From: DUML01 sp050949905
GTDB lineage: Bacteria > Bacillota > Desulfitobacteriia > Desulfitobacteriales > Syntrophobotulaceae
Direction of reading: 5' to 3'
Assembly: GCA_050949905.1 (NCBI GenBank)
Contig: JBMNGP010000013.1
Location: 1 to 64,000, forward strand
Length of the DNA: 64,000 nucleotides
Below the pieces are notes generated by a model that did not search any database, was not told the DNA's origin, and was given only the letters and a program-made list of their open reading frames with translations. Each line of letters opens with the position of its first letter. Positions within the stretch are counted from its first letter, which is position 1. The translations under genes were made by a program, and so were the position numbers. Of the stretch, positions 43,705 through 53,703 are shown one piece after another.

Positions 43705-45078
43705 ATGAATCAGCTGGAGTTTGAACAATTTGAAGCCAGGATGCTTAAAGATTTAAGTGTAATGGCTGCTACCAGCAGCAAAATTGACCCTGAACTATAT
43801 AATAAATACCAAGTAAAAAGGGGTCTCCGGGATTTAGACGGTAAAGGTGTGCTCGTCGGGCTGACCGAGATAGGTGAGGTTCACTCCTACATTATTGATG
43901 AAGGAGAAATGGTTCCTGTTCCGGGAAGGTTGACCTATAGAGGTATTGATATTAAGGATATTGTCAACGGTTTTATGCAGGATGGGCGGTTTGGTTTTGA
44001 GGAGATTACTTACTTGCTGCTTTTCGGCCATCTTCCCAATGAAAAAGCCTTAAGCGATTTTCAAGAACTCCTGGCGAATTATGAAAAACTACCGGAAGAT
44101 TTTGTGCGGGGTGTTATTCTCAAGTCGCCCAGTAAAGATGTCATGAATATGCTGGCCAGGAGTGTTTTGACTTTATACTCCTACGATGAGAATGCTGATG
44201 ATAATTCTGTACAAAATGTTTTAAAACAGTGCATGAAACTTATTGCCTGGTTCCCTGCTTTAGCGGTTTATAGTTATCAAGCTTATTCCAGCCGCTTTAA
44301 TAAAACCAGTCTCTTTCTTCATGCTCCCCAACCGGAATTAAGCGTTGCGGAAAACATTCTCTACATGCTAAGGCCGGATTGCAAGTATACTAAGCTCGAA
44401 GCTGTTTTGCTCGATTTATCACTGGTTTTGCATGCTGAACACGGTGGCGGGAATAACTCAACTTTTGTCACGCATGTGGTCACTTCGACCGGAACAGATA
44501 CTTACTCCGTTATGGCTGCCGCTATCGGCTCCCTCAAAGGCCCTAAGCACGGCGGGGCTAACATTAAAGCTTACGGTATGCTGCAGGACATAAAGGAAAA
44601 TGTTAAGGATTGGCAGGACGATGAAGAAATTGAGCATTATCTGACCCGAATCCTCAAAAAGGAAGTCTTCGACCGAGCCGGCTTAATCTATGGTATTGGT
44701 CATGCGGTGTATTCCATATCCGACCCCAGGGAAGTGATTTTAAAAGAATATGCGGCTCAGCTTGCCAAAGAAAAAGGACTGGAAAAGGAATTCAGCCTTT
44801 ACCATAAGGTTGATAAACTGGCACCGGGGGTTATTGCCCGTTATAATAAGATGTATAAAATCCTTAGTGCTAATGTAGACTTTTATTCGGGTTTTGTTTA
44901 TGAGATGCTGGGGCTGCCCACAGAAATGTTCACTCCAATCTTTGCGATTTCCAGGATGTCCGGCTGGAGCGCTCACAGGATTGAGGAGATAGTCAGCGCC
45001 GGTAAGATTATCCGGCCGGCCTATAAGAGCGTTGTGCCCAGACGGGAATATATTCCCTTAAAGGAAAGAAGCAAATAG
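43705..45078 (+). CDS. gltA: Citrate synthase
   Basis: 457-aa citrate/2-methylcitrate synthase that condenses acetyl-CoA and oxaloacetate. The active-site parts are LVLHAEHGGGNNSTFVTHVV (His), GPKHGGANIKAY, and GIGHAVYSISDPRE (His). The long N-terminal part is usual for clostridial enzymes. The ATG at 43705 follows GAGGGGGTATCAAA and is preferred to 43657. It feeds 2-oxoglutarate synthesis, which fits the adjacent glutamate dehydrogenase. Confidence 0.92.
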   Translation: MNQLEFEQFEARMLKDLSVMAATSSKIDPELYNKYQVKRGLRDLDGKGVLVGLTEIGEVHSYIIDEGEMVPVPGRLTYRGIDIKDIVNGFMQDGRFGFEEITYLLLFGHLPNEKALSDFQELLANYEKLPEDFVRGVILKSPSKDVMNMLARSVLTLYSYDENADDNSVQNVLKQCMKLIAWFPALAVYSYQAYSSRFNKTSLFLHAPQPELSVAENILYMLRPDCKYTKLEAVLLDLSLVLHAEHGGGNNSTFVTHVVTSTGTDTYSVMAAAIGSLKGPKHGGANIKAYGMLQDIKENVKDWQDDEEIEHYLTRILKKEVFDRAGLIYGIGHAVYSISDPREVILKEYAAQLAKEKGLEKEFSLYHKVDKLAPGVIARYNKMYKILSANVDFYSGFVYEMLGLPTEMFTPIFAISRMSGWSAHRIEEIVSAGKIIRPAYKSVVPRREYIPLKERSK

Positions 45079-45111
45079 AATACAAAAGCAGAAAAAAATT
45101 TGGGGGCCAAG

Positions 45112-45139
45112 TTGACTTTTTCCTTTTGAACAGTATAAA
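45112..45139 (+). promoter_or_regulatory. Sigma-A-like promoter of gdhA
   Basis: TTGACT at 45112-45117, 16 bases, then TATAAA at 45134-45139. It lies 100 bases before the gdhA start, leaving a leader of about 90 bases with no recognised riboswitch. Confidence 0.65.
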
Positions 45140-45239
45140 ATTATTACAACACTTTATAATTACTTAATAATTATTATAGGACAGTTATTCGTAAACTTCC
45201 GTAGGTCCAAGCAAATCTTATATAGGTGAGGCGATAAGA

Positions 45240-46526
45240 ATGGCAAAAGAATCATACAATCCATATGTAATAGCTCAAACCCAATTTGACAATGTAGCCG
45301 ACCAAATTGGGTTGGATCAAGGAATTCGTGAATTACTCCGTCAACCCAGTCGCGAATATCATTTTACGATTCCGGTCAAAATGGACGACGGAACAACTAG
45401 GGTGTTTAATGGTTACAGAGTTCATCACAACGATGCCCGGGGACCGGCTAAAGGTGGAATCCGTTTCCATCCCCAGGAAACTATTGATACCATTAGAGCA
45501 CTATCCATGTGGATGACTTGGAAATGTGCCGTTGTGGACATACCGCTAGGCGGTGGCAAAGGTGGCATTATTTGTGATCCCCGCACTTTATCCTTAGGCG
45601 AGCAAGAAAGATTATGCCGGGGTTATGTAAGACAAATGGGCAGGAACATGGGGCCTGTTATTGACGTACCTGCTCCGGATGTTATGACCACTGGTCAGCA
45701 CATGCTTTGGATGATGGATGAATATGAGGCTATGAATGGCGGTCATTATCCCGGAGTTATTACCGGAAAGCCAGTCGGCATGGGGGGCTCTCTGGGACGA
45801 AAGGAAGCTACAGGATATGGAGTTATATATGTCCTGCGGGAGGCTCTAAAGGCTTTAAATATCGATATCTCTCAGACCACCGCTAGCTTTCAAGGCTTTG
45901 GTAATGTCGCTGAATTTGCCTCTCGACTATATGCAAGCCTGGGTGGAAAGGTTATTGCCATATCCTGTTGGGATAATCACGATAAAAGATCTTATACTTT
46001 TCGCAAATTAGATGGACTTGATATCGAACAAATGGCCTTAATCAAAGATTCCTTTGGAAGTATAGATAAACAAAAAGCTCTTGAATTAGGCTGTGAAGTT
46101 TTGGACGGAGATGAATGGATTGCCCAAGATGTTGACCTTATCCTTCCGTGTGCTTTGGAAAACCAACTGACACCGGATTCTTTTGCCAAGATCAGTGATC
46201 AGGTCAAAGTAATTTGTGAAGGGGCAAACGGGCCTACAACGCCAGATTGCGATGAGTTGATTAAAGCTAAGAATATTTATCTTGTTCCCGATTTTCTCTG
46301 TAATGCCGGTGGAGTTACTTGTAGCTACTTTGAACAAGTCCAATGTAATATGAATTATTTTTGGTCTAAGGAGGAAGTATTAGACAAGCTGGAGTTTAAA
46401 ATGACTTCTGCTTTTCATGCCGTTCATAAACTTGCCCAGGAAAAAGGCTTATATATGCGCGACGCAGCATATGAAATTGCCATTAATCGTGTTGCGGAAG
46501 CGACAAAGCTCCGTGGCTGGGCCTAA
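45240..46526 (+). CDS. gdhA: Glutamate dehydrogenase
   Basis: 428-aa Glu/Leu/Phe/Val dehydrogenase family member converting 2-oxoglutarate and ammonia to glutamate. KGGIRFHP, the catalytic Lys region PLGGGKGGIICDP, ITGKPVGMGGSLGRKEATGY and the nucleotide-binding FQGFGNVAEFAS are all present. Glutamate is the likely substrate, judged by length and core residues. The RBS is GGTGAGGCG. A terminator follows. Confidence 0.92.
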   Translation: MAKESYNPYVIAQTQFDNVADQIGLDQGIRELLRQPSREYHFTIPVKMDDGTTRVFNGYRVHHNDARGPAKGGIRFHPQETIDTIRALSMWMTWKCAVVDIPLGGGKGGIICDPRTLSLGEQERLCRGYVRQMGRNMGPVIDVPAPDVMTTGQHMLWMMDEYEAMNGGHYPGVITGKPVGMGGSLGRKEATGYGVIYVLREALKALNIDISQTTASFQGFGNVAEFASRLYASLGGKVIAISCWDNHDKRSYTFRKLDGLDIEQMALIKDSFGSIDKQKALELGCEVLDGDEWIAQDVDLILPCALENQLTPDSFAKISDQVKVICEGANGPTTPDCDELIKAKNIYLVPDFLCNAGGVTCSYFEQVQCNMNYFWSKEEVLDKLEFKMTSAFHAVHKLAQEKGLYMRDAAYEIAINRVAEATKLRGWA

Positions 46527-46565
46527 AAATATTCTGAATCAAGATTTAAGAAATTGTAATTTTAT

Positions 46566-46601
46566 CTCCTGCATTTGCTCATGCATTGGCAGGAGTTTTT
46601 A
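46566..46601 (+). terminator. Terminator after gdhA
   Basis: CTCCTGC (46566-46572) pairs with GCAGGAG (46589-46595), followed by TTTTTATTT. It is 40 bases after the stop. Confidence 0.8.
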
Positions 46602-46747
46602 TTTGCCGGGTTTAAAAAACAGCCAAACATTTGCGAAGAAGCTAACAATAAGGTAAAATCTTCAAAAAGGGATATAGCTAGCTTTGACCTAAGTAATTAT
46701 CTTCTCCATAACCTGAATAGGATTTACGGAAAAAGAAAGGTGAGAAA

Positions 46748-47308
46748 ATGAACCAAATCGCCCAATTTGTTGTGCTGATTGTTGCCATTAATGTTGTCTA
46801 TGTATCCCTGACTACTGTCAGGTTTATTTTAATGATTAAGGGCCTGAGAGCACACGCTTCTTTGCTTTCCGTCTTAGAAGTATTTGTCTATATTATGGGT
46901 CTTTCCATTATCCTTAATAACCTGAATAGTTATTGGAATATAGCGGCTTACTGCTTGGGATATGGACTGGGCGTTTACTTGGGAAGCAGGATCGAGGAAA
47001 GGCTTGCTCTTGGCTATATTACAGCGGAAGTTATTGTGGACACTGTTAATGAGACTATTCCGGTAGCCTTACGGGAAAACGGCTTCGGAGTAACCACCTG
47101 GATAGGGGAAGGAAGAGACGGCAAGCGTTTGGTGATGATGGTCTTAGCTAAAAGAAAGAGACAGCAGGAATTATTAAAGATTATTGACAGCCTTTGTCCT
47201 CATGCTTTTGTTATTTTTGAAGAACCGAAGTATTTTCGGGGAGGATTCTGGGCTAAGAGGCTGGTCAAAGAGCAAGCCCAGGTCTTGAAAGGCACTATGA
47301 AAGAATAA
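46748..47308 (+). CDS. UPF0316 / DUF2179 membrane protein
   Basis: 186-aa protein with three N-terminal membrane segments (VVLIVAINVVYVSLTTV, LEVFVYIMGLSIIL, YCLGYGLGVYLGS) and a C-terminal DUF2179 domain (RENGFGVTTWIGEGRDGKR). It fits the DUF5698-DUF2179 family of unknown role. The ATG follows AAAGAAAGGTGAGAAA. Confidence 0.87.
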   Translation: MNQIAQFVVLIVAINVVYVSLTTVRFILMIKGLRAHASLLSVLEVFVYIMGLSIILNNLNSYWNIAAYCLGYGLGVYLGSRIEERLALGYITAEVIVDTVNETIPVALRENGFGVTTWIGEGRDGKRLVMMVLAKRKRQQELLKIIDSLCPHAFVIFEEPKYFRGGFWAKRLVKEQAQVLKGTMKE

Positions 47309-47353
47309 AAATCTACTATTTAAGTAGAAATATTAGGAGTAGGAGCAGTAAAA

Positions 47354-47815
47354 ATGGGAGTACAAGAAGTTAAAAAGTATTTTCAGGAGAGAAATTTGAA
47401 CTATGAAATAAGGGAATTTGAGGTCAGTACGGCAACTGTGGAACTAGCTGCCCAGGCTTTAGGAGTGGAGCCCGGTATGATTGCCAAAACTATGTCTTTT
47501 AAAAGTAAAGATAACGGCAGTTTATTGGTCATAGCCGCAGGTGATAAAAGGGTTGATAATCGAAAATTTAAAGATACTTTTAAAACCAAAGGCAGTATGC
47601 TGAGTGCTGAAGAGGTTGGGGAGCTGACCGGCCATCCGGTGGGAGGAGTTTGCCCGTTTGCTTTAAGGCACGAGCTGCCGGTTTATCTCGATGTTTCTTT
47701 ACAAGCCTACGCTTATGTCTACCCTGCTGCCGGCTCTCCCAATTCCGCCGTCAAAATGACTCCTGCCGATTTGGCAAAAGTCACAGGCGGAACGTGGGTC
47801 GATGTCTGCAAGTAG
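47354..47815 (+). CDS. YbaK/EbsC-family aminoacyl-tRNA deacylase
   Basis: 153-aa editing protein that removes mischarged amino acids from tRNA in trans. AKTMSFKSKDNGSLLVIAAG with the catalytic Lys, and GHPVGGVCPFAL, are the family signature. Exact specificity (Cys-tRNAPro or other) cannot be told. Separate promoter likely. Confidence 0.88.
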   Translation: MGVQEVKKYFQERNLNYEIREFEVSTATVELAAQALGVEPGMIAKTMSFKSKDNGSLLVIAAGDKRVDNRKFKDTFKTKGSMLSAEEVGELTGHPVGGVCPFALRHELPVYLDVSLQAYAYVYPAAGSPNSAVKMTPADLAKVTGGTWVDVCK

Positions 47816-48053
47816 GATTCTCATTTGATAAAGGGCATTTCCGTATCATAAACTTTTTTAATAACATTTTCCTGGGCGTGGTATCCGCGGAAGGGACGAC
47901 AGGTTTAATACTTCGGACGGCAGAAATTAGGTTAAGAGGTTGGATAATTATTTAAGTTCTCCAGGCAGGAAATAATTACTAATAACAAGAAATAATCCTA
48001 ATCTCCATTTTTAAGCTGAAGGAGATTAATTGGAAGCCAAGGAGGTATTCTTT

Positions 48054-49316
48054 ATGAGCCTGGTTTATGTCGGTTATGTTCCCCATCCCCCCATAATAGT
48101 GCCCGAAGTTGGACAGGGGGAAGAAAAAGACAGTCAAGCGACGATTGACGCTTTCCGGAAACTGTGCGGGGAGATAGTAAAAATGCAAGCCCAAACCGTG
48201 CTGATTGTTTCACCGCATGCTCCCCTGGTCGAGAAAGGCTTGGTATATTTGGAGGGAGATTCGTTAGAAGGAAGTTTTAGTCGTTTCCGGGCTCCCCAGG
48301 TAAGAATAGCCTATGATACAGACAGGGATATTCTGGAGAAGATCAAAGAGGAGATTCCCCAGGCAATTCCTGCCAGAACCGAACTAGACCACGGAAGCTT
48401 AGTTCCGCTTTACTTCCTTAAGGAAGCCGGCTGGGAAGGGAAAATCGTAGTTTTGGGCATGCCTTTAAGTAAAGCTGAAGATATTGGGCGGAAAGTGGGA
48501 CAAATCCTGAATGATTCCCCGCTGCGCTGTGCCCTGGTAGCTAGCGGTGATCTCTCCCATACTTTGAAGGAAGATGGACCCTATGGTTTTAACCCTGCCG
48601 GGCCCAAAGTAGACGGTCTGATTGTTAAAGCCTTGAAGAAGGATACCGCCTTACTCAGAGGTATTCCTCAGGACTGGTTGGAAGAAGCTGCCCAATGCGG
48701 CTACAATTCTTTGCTCTTTGCTCTCGGAGCGCGAGAAGGCTCGGTTAAAGTTTTTTCTTATGAGGGCCCGTTCGGAGTAGGCTATCTGGTGGCAGAACTT
48801 TATCGTTCTTCGCCGATTGCCGGGTTTGCCAGGGAGTGCTTGACCTATTACCTTACGGCACAGGCTTTTGATAAGTTAATAATTCCGGGAGACCCTCTCT
48901 TACAGGAAAAGAAAAGCTGTTTTGTTACTTTGAAGAAAGACGGGCATTTAAGGGGCTGTATTGGGACAGTACAGCCTGTACGAGAAAATCTGGCAGCTGA
49001 GATCAAGCATAATGCTATTGCTGCCGGCACCCAAGATCCTCGTTTTTGGCCATTGCAAGCAGATGAGCTGCCTTTAATAACAGTCTCGGTAGATGTTCTG
49101 GGCGACCTGGAGAAAATCTCAGGTTATGAAGACCTAGACCCCCAGCGCTACGGAGTTGTCGTCCGGAGGGGCGGCAAGGTCGGCCTCCTTTTACCTCATC
49201 TCGAAGGAGTGGATACAGTCGAAGAACAGGTAGCTATAGCCAAGGAAAAAGCGGGGATTTTTGCCGAAGAAGAGGTAGAGCTCTGGCGATTTGAGGTGGA
49301 GAGGTTTTTCGAGTAA
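48054..49316 (+). CDS. Fused AmmeMemoRadiSam proteins B (MEMO) and A (AMMECR1)
   Basis: 420-aa fusion. Residues 1-255 are a MEMO/class III extradiol dioxygenase-like domain: YVPHPPIIVPEVG, VSPHAPLVEKG, ASGDLSHTLKEDGPYGF and CGYNSLLFALG, with His residues in metal-site positions. Residues 265-420 are AMMECR1: SCFVTLKKDGHLRGCIGTVQ and AAGTQDPRFWPL. The partner radical SAM enzyme is encoded next. The modification they make is unknown. The ATG at 48054 follows AAGGAGGTATTCTTT. Confidence 0.9.
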   Translation: MSLVYVGYVPHPPIIVPEVGQGEEKDSQATIDAFRKLCGEIVKMQAQTVLIVSPHAPLVEKGLVYLEGDSLEGSFSRFRAPQVRIAYDTDRDILEKIKEEIPQAIPARTELDHGSLVPLYFLKEAGWEGKIVVLGMPLSKAEDIGRKVGQILNDSPLRCALVASGDLSHTLKEDGPYGFNPAGPKVDGLIVKALKKDTALLRGIPQDWLEEAAQCGYNSLLFALGAREGSVKVFSYEGPFGVGYLVAELYRSSPIAGFARECLTYYLTAQAFDKLIIPGDPLLQEKKSCFVTLKKDGHLRGCIGTVQPVRENLAAEIKHNAIAAGTQDPRFWPLQADELPLITVSVDVLGDLEKISGYEDLDPQRYGVVVRRGGKVGLLLPHLEGVDTVEEQVAIAKEKAGIFAEEEVELWRFEVERFFE

Positions 49317-49493
49317 AACCCATCTCAAGAGTCTCTTTCGCTCTCCGAAGCATTATAGATTTCCCATTTAGTTAGAGAACGGCCGGACAAATCATTAACT
49401 TTTTGATATTTAAAAATATATGTAAAGAGATGTTGGGAGTATTATTGCAGGTACCTTAGAAAATACAGCTTAGGAGCGGCAAATGGAGGATAA

Positions 49494-50450
49494 TTGAAAA
49501 CAATGACTGAGTTCAGCGTATGTTCTGTCTGCCCTCACCACTGCAAACTGAAAGAGGGGCAAACCGGTTTTTGCCAGGTCAGAGGCCGCCAAAACGGCCA
49601 AATCACAGCTTTCAATTTCGGTGAAGCTGCGGCGTGGCATCTTGACCCCATAGAGAAGAAACCTCTCTATCATTTTTATCCCGGGACATGGATCTTTTCC
49701 GTAGGTGCCTACGGCTGTAACTTGAGGTGTTTTTTTTGCCAGAATTACGAGATTTCCCAAAAGCGTGAACCGGGACAGCAGCTAACTCCCCGGCAGTTGG
49801 CTCAATTAGCAGCCGGGCAGGAATCCATCGGTATTTGTTTTACTTATTCCGAACCTTTGATGTGGTATGAAATGATTAAAGAAACTGCCCCCTTGGTGAA
49901 AAAGCAGGGGGGTAAAGTGACTCTGGTCAGCAATGGTATCATTGAGGGAGAGTATTTAGAAGAACTTATTCCCGACCTCGATGCTGTTAATATTGATATT
50001 AAAGCTTTTACTGATTCCTTTTACAGGAAACACACCGGCGGCAGGCTAGAGTGGGTTTTAAATACGGTTGAGAGGCTTATAGGCAGGGTTCATACGGAGA
50101 TTACCACCCTTATTATCCCCGGTTTAAATGACAGCCCGGAGGAAATGAAAACTTTGGCAGGTTGGCTGGCTGATTTGAAATCTCCGCTGGCCTGGCATCT
50201 AAGCCGTTACTACCCGAGGTATAAGAGCGATATCCCGCCAACCCCTACGGCAAGCCTGCAAAGATTGTGGGAACTCGCCAAAGAATACCTGCCCTATGTC
50301 TACCTGGGAAACATGCCCGGAGGAAGCACCACCACCTGCCCGCAATGCGGGGAAGAAGTCATCAAGCGGGGCTGGACAGTAGAGATGAGAACTAAAGACA
50401 GTAAGTGCCGGCATTGCGGCCGGGAGATCTGGGGTATCGGACTAGATTAA
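49494..50450 (+). CDS. amrS: AmmeMemoRadiSam system radical SAM enzyme
   Basis: 318-aa radical SAM enzyme. An N-terminal Cys set (CSVCPHHCKLKEGQTGFC) precedes the SAM cluster motif GCNLRCFFCQNY. A C-terminal zinc-ribbon-like end (CPQCGEEV, CRHCGREIWG) closes it. It resembles pyruvate formate-lyase activases. The TTG at 49494 has GGAGG at proper spacing, better than ATG 49503. It is co-oriented with the MEMO-AMMECR1 gene. Confidence 0.92.
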   Translation: MKTMTEFSVCSVCPHHCKLKEGQTGFCQVRGRQNGQITAFNFGEAAAWHLDPIEKKPLYHFYPGTWIFSVGAYGCNLRCFFCQNYEISQKREPGQQLTPRQLAQLAAGQESIGICFTYSEPLMWYEMIKETAPLVKKQGGKVTLVSNGIIEGEYLEELIPDLDAVNIDIKAFTDSFYRKHTGGRLEWVLNTVERLIGRVHTEITTLIIPGLNDSPEEMKTLAGWLADLKSPLAWHLSRYYPRYKSDIPPTPTASLQRLWELAKEYLPYVYLGNMPGGSTTTCPQCGEEVIKRGWTVEMRTKDSKCRHCGREIWGIGLD

Positions 50451-50496
50451 TATGTAAAACAGTAAAAGGGTAAGAAAGTCTGGTAGAGAAAGAGGA

Positions 50497-51069
50497 GTGG
50501 AAAATGTGGAAGTTATTGCCAATCCGGAGCAAAAGGTTTTCTATTGGTTAGAAGCAAACGTCTGTACTCATTCCAAGTGGGTCTTATTCACAGCCGTCTA
50601 TCAGGATAACCTTATAATGAGCGGCTTGGCAGCGTCCTGGCAAGAAGCTGAAAGGTTTGTGCCGGAGTTGGCTAAGCTGGTTCAGAAGCATTTAGCAGGC
50701 TGCTCTTTGGAAGAGAACAGGGAAGCCAACAGACAAGCAATCGAAGAATTTCAAGATTATTTTCAAAACCGACGGCAAAGCTTTACACTGGAAATCTTGC
50801 CTTTGGGAACCGACTTTCAAAAAAGAGTATGGCAGGAACTCTGTAAAATACCTTATGGGGAAACTTTAAGTTATGCGGAAGTTGCTGCAAAAGTCGGCTG
50901 TCCCTTAGGGCAAAGGGCTGTGGGGATGGCCAACAATAAGAATCCCTTGGGTATTATTGTTCCCTGCCACAGGGTTATAGGCAAAAAAGGAGATTTAACC
51001 GGTTATGCCGGAGGCCTGGATATCAAAAGAATGCTGCTTGAACTGGAGAAGACAGGAAAAACGGAGTAA
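50497..51069 (+). CDS. ogt: Methylated-DNA-protein-cysteine methyltransferase
   Basis: 190-aa suicide repair protein for O6-methylguanine. The active site GIIVPCHRVIGKKGDLTGYA carries the acceptor Cys, and the HTH-like PYGETLSYAEVAAKVGCP is typical. The N-terminal domain is the Ogt type, with no Ada domain. The GTG start follows AAAGAGGA. It ends two bases before the next gene. Confidence 0.93.
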   Translation: MENVEVIANPEQKVFYWLEANVCTHSKWVLFTAVYQDNLIMSGLAASWQEAERFVPELAKLVQKHLAGCSLEENREANRQAIEEFQDYFQNRRQSFTLEILPLGTDFQKRVWQELCKIPYGETLSYAEVAAKVGCPLGQRAVGMANNKNPLGIIVPCHRVIGKKGDLTGYAGGLDIKRMLLELEKTGKTE

Positions 51070-51071
51070 AG

Positions 51072-52013
51072 ATGGAGCAAGCTAAACGCTATTATTCTTT
51101 AAATGAACATTGGCGGGAGATCTTCGGCGAGAAAGTGATCAAGGTTTCTTTGGATGCCGGGCTGAGCTGTCCTAATCGGGACGGTACGCTTAGCTTTGGC
51201 GGCTGTATCTTCTGCAGTGAAAAAGGTTCGGGGGATTTTGCCGGGGACAGGAAGTTAACTATTAAAGAACAATTTGCTCAAATCCGAGCCAGAACTATGA
51301 AAAAATGGCCTAAAGCTAAATATATTGCTTATTTCCAGTCTTTTACCGGGACATACGGGCCTGCCGAGTATCTGAGGGAGCTGTATTGGGAAGCTTTGCG
51401 GCAGGAAGGGGTGGTGGGCCTCTCGATCTCCACCAGGCCGGACTGCTTGCCGGAAGAGATTTTAAATGTTTTGGACGAGATCAATCGGAACTCATATTTA
51501 TGGGTCGAATTGGGCTTGCAATCAATTCATGCCCAAACACTGGCTTGGATTAATCGAGGGCACGATTTCCGGTGTTTTGCTGCAGCCGTAGCTAAACTTA
51601 GGCAAAGGGATATCCGGGTTTGTGCCCATATAATTTTGGGCTTACCCTGTGAAACTCGCCGGCAGATGCTGGGGACTGCCCGCGCTTTGGCCGGTTTACC
51701 TATCCAAGGGGTTAAGATCCATTCCCTGCATATCTTAAAAGGAACGCCTCTTGCCGCTATTTATGCCCGGGATAACTTTCAGCTCCTCACAATGCAGGAG
51801 TACATCGAGCTGGTTGCCGACGTTCTGGAAATCCTGCCCAAACATTTTGTTATTCACAGATTGATGGGGGACGGGCCCTCGGCCGATGTGCTTGCCCCTC
51901 GCTGGACTTGCCGCAAATGGGAGGTTCTGAACGGAATTGACAGAGAGATGCTGAGGAGGGATAGTTACCAGGGTCAAAAATACCAGCCACACTCTCTAAG
52001 AAGCTGGCTTTAG
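51072..52013 (+). CDS. TIGR01212-family radical SAM protein (YhcC)
   Basis: 313-aa radical SAM protein. The unusual cluster motif reads LSCPNRDGTLSFGGCIFCSE. YFQSFTGTYGPAEYLRELY, STRPDCLPEEIL and WVELGLQSIHAQTLAWINRG are family landmarks. The function is not established; some members are linked to tRNA or GlcNAc pathways. It is coupled to ogt by close spacing. Confidence 0.9.
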   Translation: MEQAKRYYSLNEHWREIFGEKVIKVSLDAGLSCPNRDGTLSFGGCIFCSEKGSGDFAGDRKLTIKEQFAQIRARTMKKWPKAKYIAYFQSFTGTYGPAEYLRELYWEALRQEGVVGLSISTRPDCLPEEILNVLDEINRNSYLWVELGLQSIHAQTLAWINRGHDFRCFAAAVAKLRQRDIRVCAHIILGLPCETRRQMLGTARALAGLPIQGVKIHSLHILKGTPLAAIYARDNFQLLTMQEYIELVADVLEILPKHFVIHRLMGDGPSADVLAPRWTCRKWEVLNGIDREMLRRDSYQGQKYQPHSLRSWL

Positions 52014-52060
52014 AATATCGCCGGCTAATTGGCATTGCCAATTAGCCACTGCCAAACTGC

Positions 52061-52110
52061 AAAAAGGCTGTGCGCTTAGCCAACACAAATTGGCAGCGCA
52101 GCAGCCTTTT
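52061..52110. terminator. Bidirectional terminator between yhcC and kamA
   Basis: AAAAAGGCTG pairs with CAGCCTTTT across a long loop with GCGC arms, giving A-tract and T-tract on both sides. A second strong hairpin (GGCTAATTGGCA / TGCCAATTAGCC) sits at 52023-52047. The genes converge here. Confidence 0.75.
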
Positions 52111-52154
52111 CCCATTTATATGATGCCTTGGTTATAACAGTTAGTGATTATGAA

Positions 52155-53402
52155 TTAGTGGTTATGGTAATGAACTATTTTACCTTCCCAGGTCCTGAGA
52201 ACGGCTTTTTCCTCATCTAAGGAGAGAAGGTATTGGGGCAAAAGCGGGGTCTTGCCGCCCCCCTTGGGAGCGTTAATAATATAGGTCGGAATGGCTAAAC
52301 CGGAGGTATAACCGCGGAGGCTTTCCATAACCTGTAAGCCTTCTTGAATCGAGGGGATGAAGTGTTTGGTGCCTTTAACATTTTTAGCATGGAAAATATA
52401 GTAGGGACGAACCCGGATTTTTAATAACTCCTGGTTCATTTTTTTCATAACATCTGGATCATTGTTGATTCCTTTCAAGAGGACAGCCTGATTACCCAGG
52501 ATTACTCCGGCAGAGACCAGCTTATCGGCTGCTTTCTTAGCTTCGTGCGTAACTTCCTTGGCATGGTTAAACTGGGTATTGATATAAAGCGGTGGGTGTT
52601 TAGCCAAAATCTTAACTAAATCATCGGTTATACGCATAGGCAAAGTGACCGGAACTCTGGTGCCCAGGCGTTTAATTTCCACATGGGGTATCTTGTGCAG
52701 TTCTCCCAGCAGCCAGTCCAGGGTACTGTCACTTAAGAGCAGGGCATCGCCGCCGGTTATCAGAACATCCCTGATCTCAGGATTGCTCCGGACATATTCC
52801 AAGGCTGCCTCCAGATCTTCTCTCTTTTTATGCTCGTCGGTTTCGCCAATATTGCGGCGGCGCTGACAGTGACGGCAGTACATACCGCAGATATTGGTGA
52901 CATTAATTATCAGGCGGTCAGGATACCTCCTGGTAATGCAGGGAGCCGGCGAAGTAAAGGCTTCTCCCATGGGATCTTCTTCGCCGCTCTCATCGAGTAA
53001 TTCCTCTATTTTGGGAATACCTTGGAGGACAATAGGGTCATCCTTACTCTCAAAATCCATGAGACTAAGATAATAAGGAGATACTGCCCAACGGTAAGTT
53101 TTACCTACAGTAGTAATCTCTTCTTTTTGTTGTTCTGTTAAGGGGAAGATGCTGCTTAAAGTATTAACTTCCGTGATTCTATGCCGCATTTGCCATCGCC
53201 AATCATCCCAGTCTTCCTGGGTAGCCTTGAAATACCGGAGGATGCGTTCCTTTTGAGCTGCATAGAAATCTTCCAAAGCTAAACCGGAAGGTAATGCTGC
53301 TTTTTTATTTAAGTAGGGTTCAATATGTTTTTTCAATTCTTCAGCACGTTTCAGGGCATAATTATGCAATTCATTTTTCCGTTCAAAAAACTCTAAAGCC
53401 AT
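52155..53402 (-). CDS. kamA: Lysine 2,3-aminomutase
   Basis: 415-aa radical SAM/PLP enzyme converting L-lysine to beta-lysine. The SAM cluster motif is CGMYCRHCQRRRNIGE. ITGGDALLLSD, RLGTRVPVTLPMRIT and LLKGINNDPDVM match the family, and the PLP Lys lies in the C-terminal GGGKTPLLPQY. No beta-lysine acetyltransferase (ablB) is adjacent, so whether it serves osmolyte synthesis or lysine fermentation is open. Confidence 0.93.
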   Translation of the reverse strand: MALEFFERKNELHNYALKRAEELKKHIEPYLNKKAALPSGLALEDFYAAQKERILRYFKATQEDWDDWRWQMRHRITEVNTLSSIFPLTEQQKEEITTVGKTYRWAVSPYYLSLMDFESKDDPIVLQGIPKIEELLDESGEEDPMGEAFTSPAPCITRRYPDRLIINVTNICGMYCRHCQRRRNIGETDEHKKREDLEAALEYVRSNPEIRDVLITGGDALLLSDSTLDWLLGELHKIPHVEIKRLGTRVPVTLPMRITDDLVKILAKHPPLYINTQFNHAKEVTHEAKKAADKLVSAGVILGNQAVLLKGINNDPDVMKKMNQELLKIRVRPYYIFHAKNVKGTKHFIPSIQEGLQVMESLRGYTSGLAIPTYIINAPKGGGKTPLLPQYLLSLDEEKAVLRTWEGKIVHYHNH

Positions 53403-53703
53403 AACTATATCCTCCTTTCTAAGACCCGTCCTTGATCTAAGGGGGAAATGCCCAAATAGAAAATAGTACTGCCAACCAATATTAACATATCAAGTTGTCA
53501 GGAGTCAAGAGGAAAGATTTCAATAAAATAATCATTAATTGTCATTGCTAGAGTTCATAATTAGCCTGCCAAAAGTAGGCCAGTTACGCTGGTTGTATAT
53601 TCAATTTAAGCCGGCATTTAAATAACGCAGTTAACGGCTTGACTAATTTGGGAATAATAGTACTATACATGTAATGAATATATTTGAAAGTAAGGGATAT
53701 GTC

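Noticed and set aside
45140..45239. Riboswitch in the gdhA leader
   Set aside because: The leader is short and AT-rich with no conserved aptamer-like motif or terminator.
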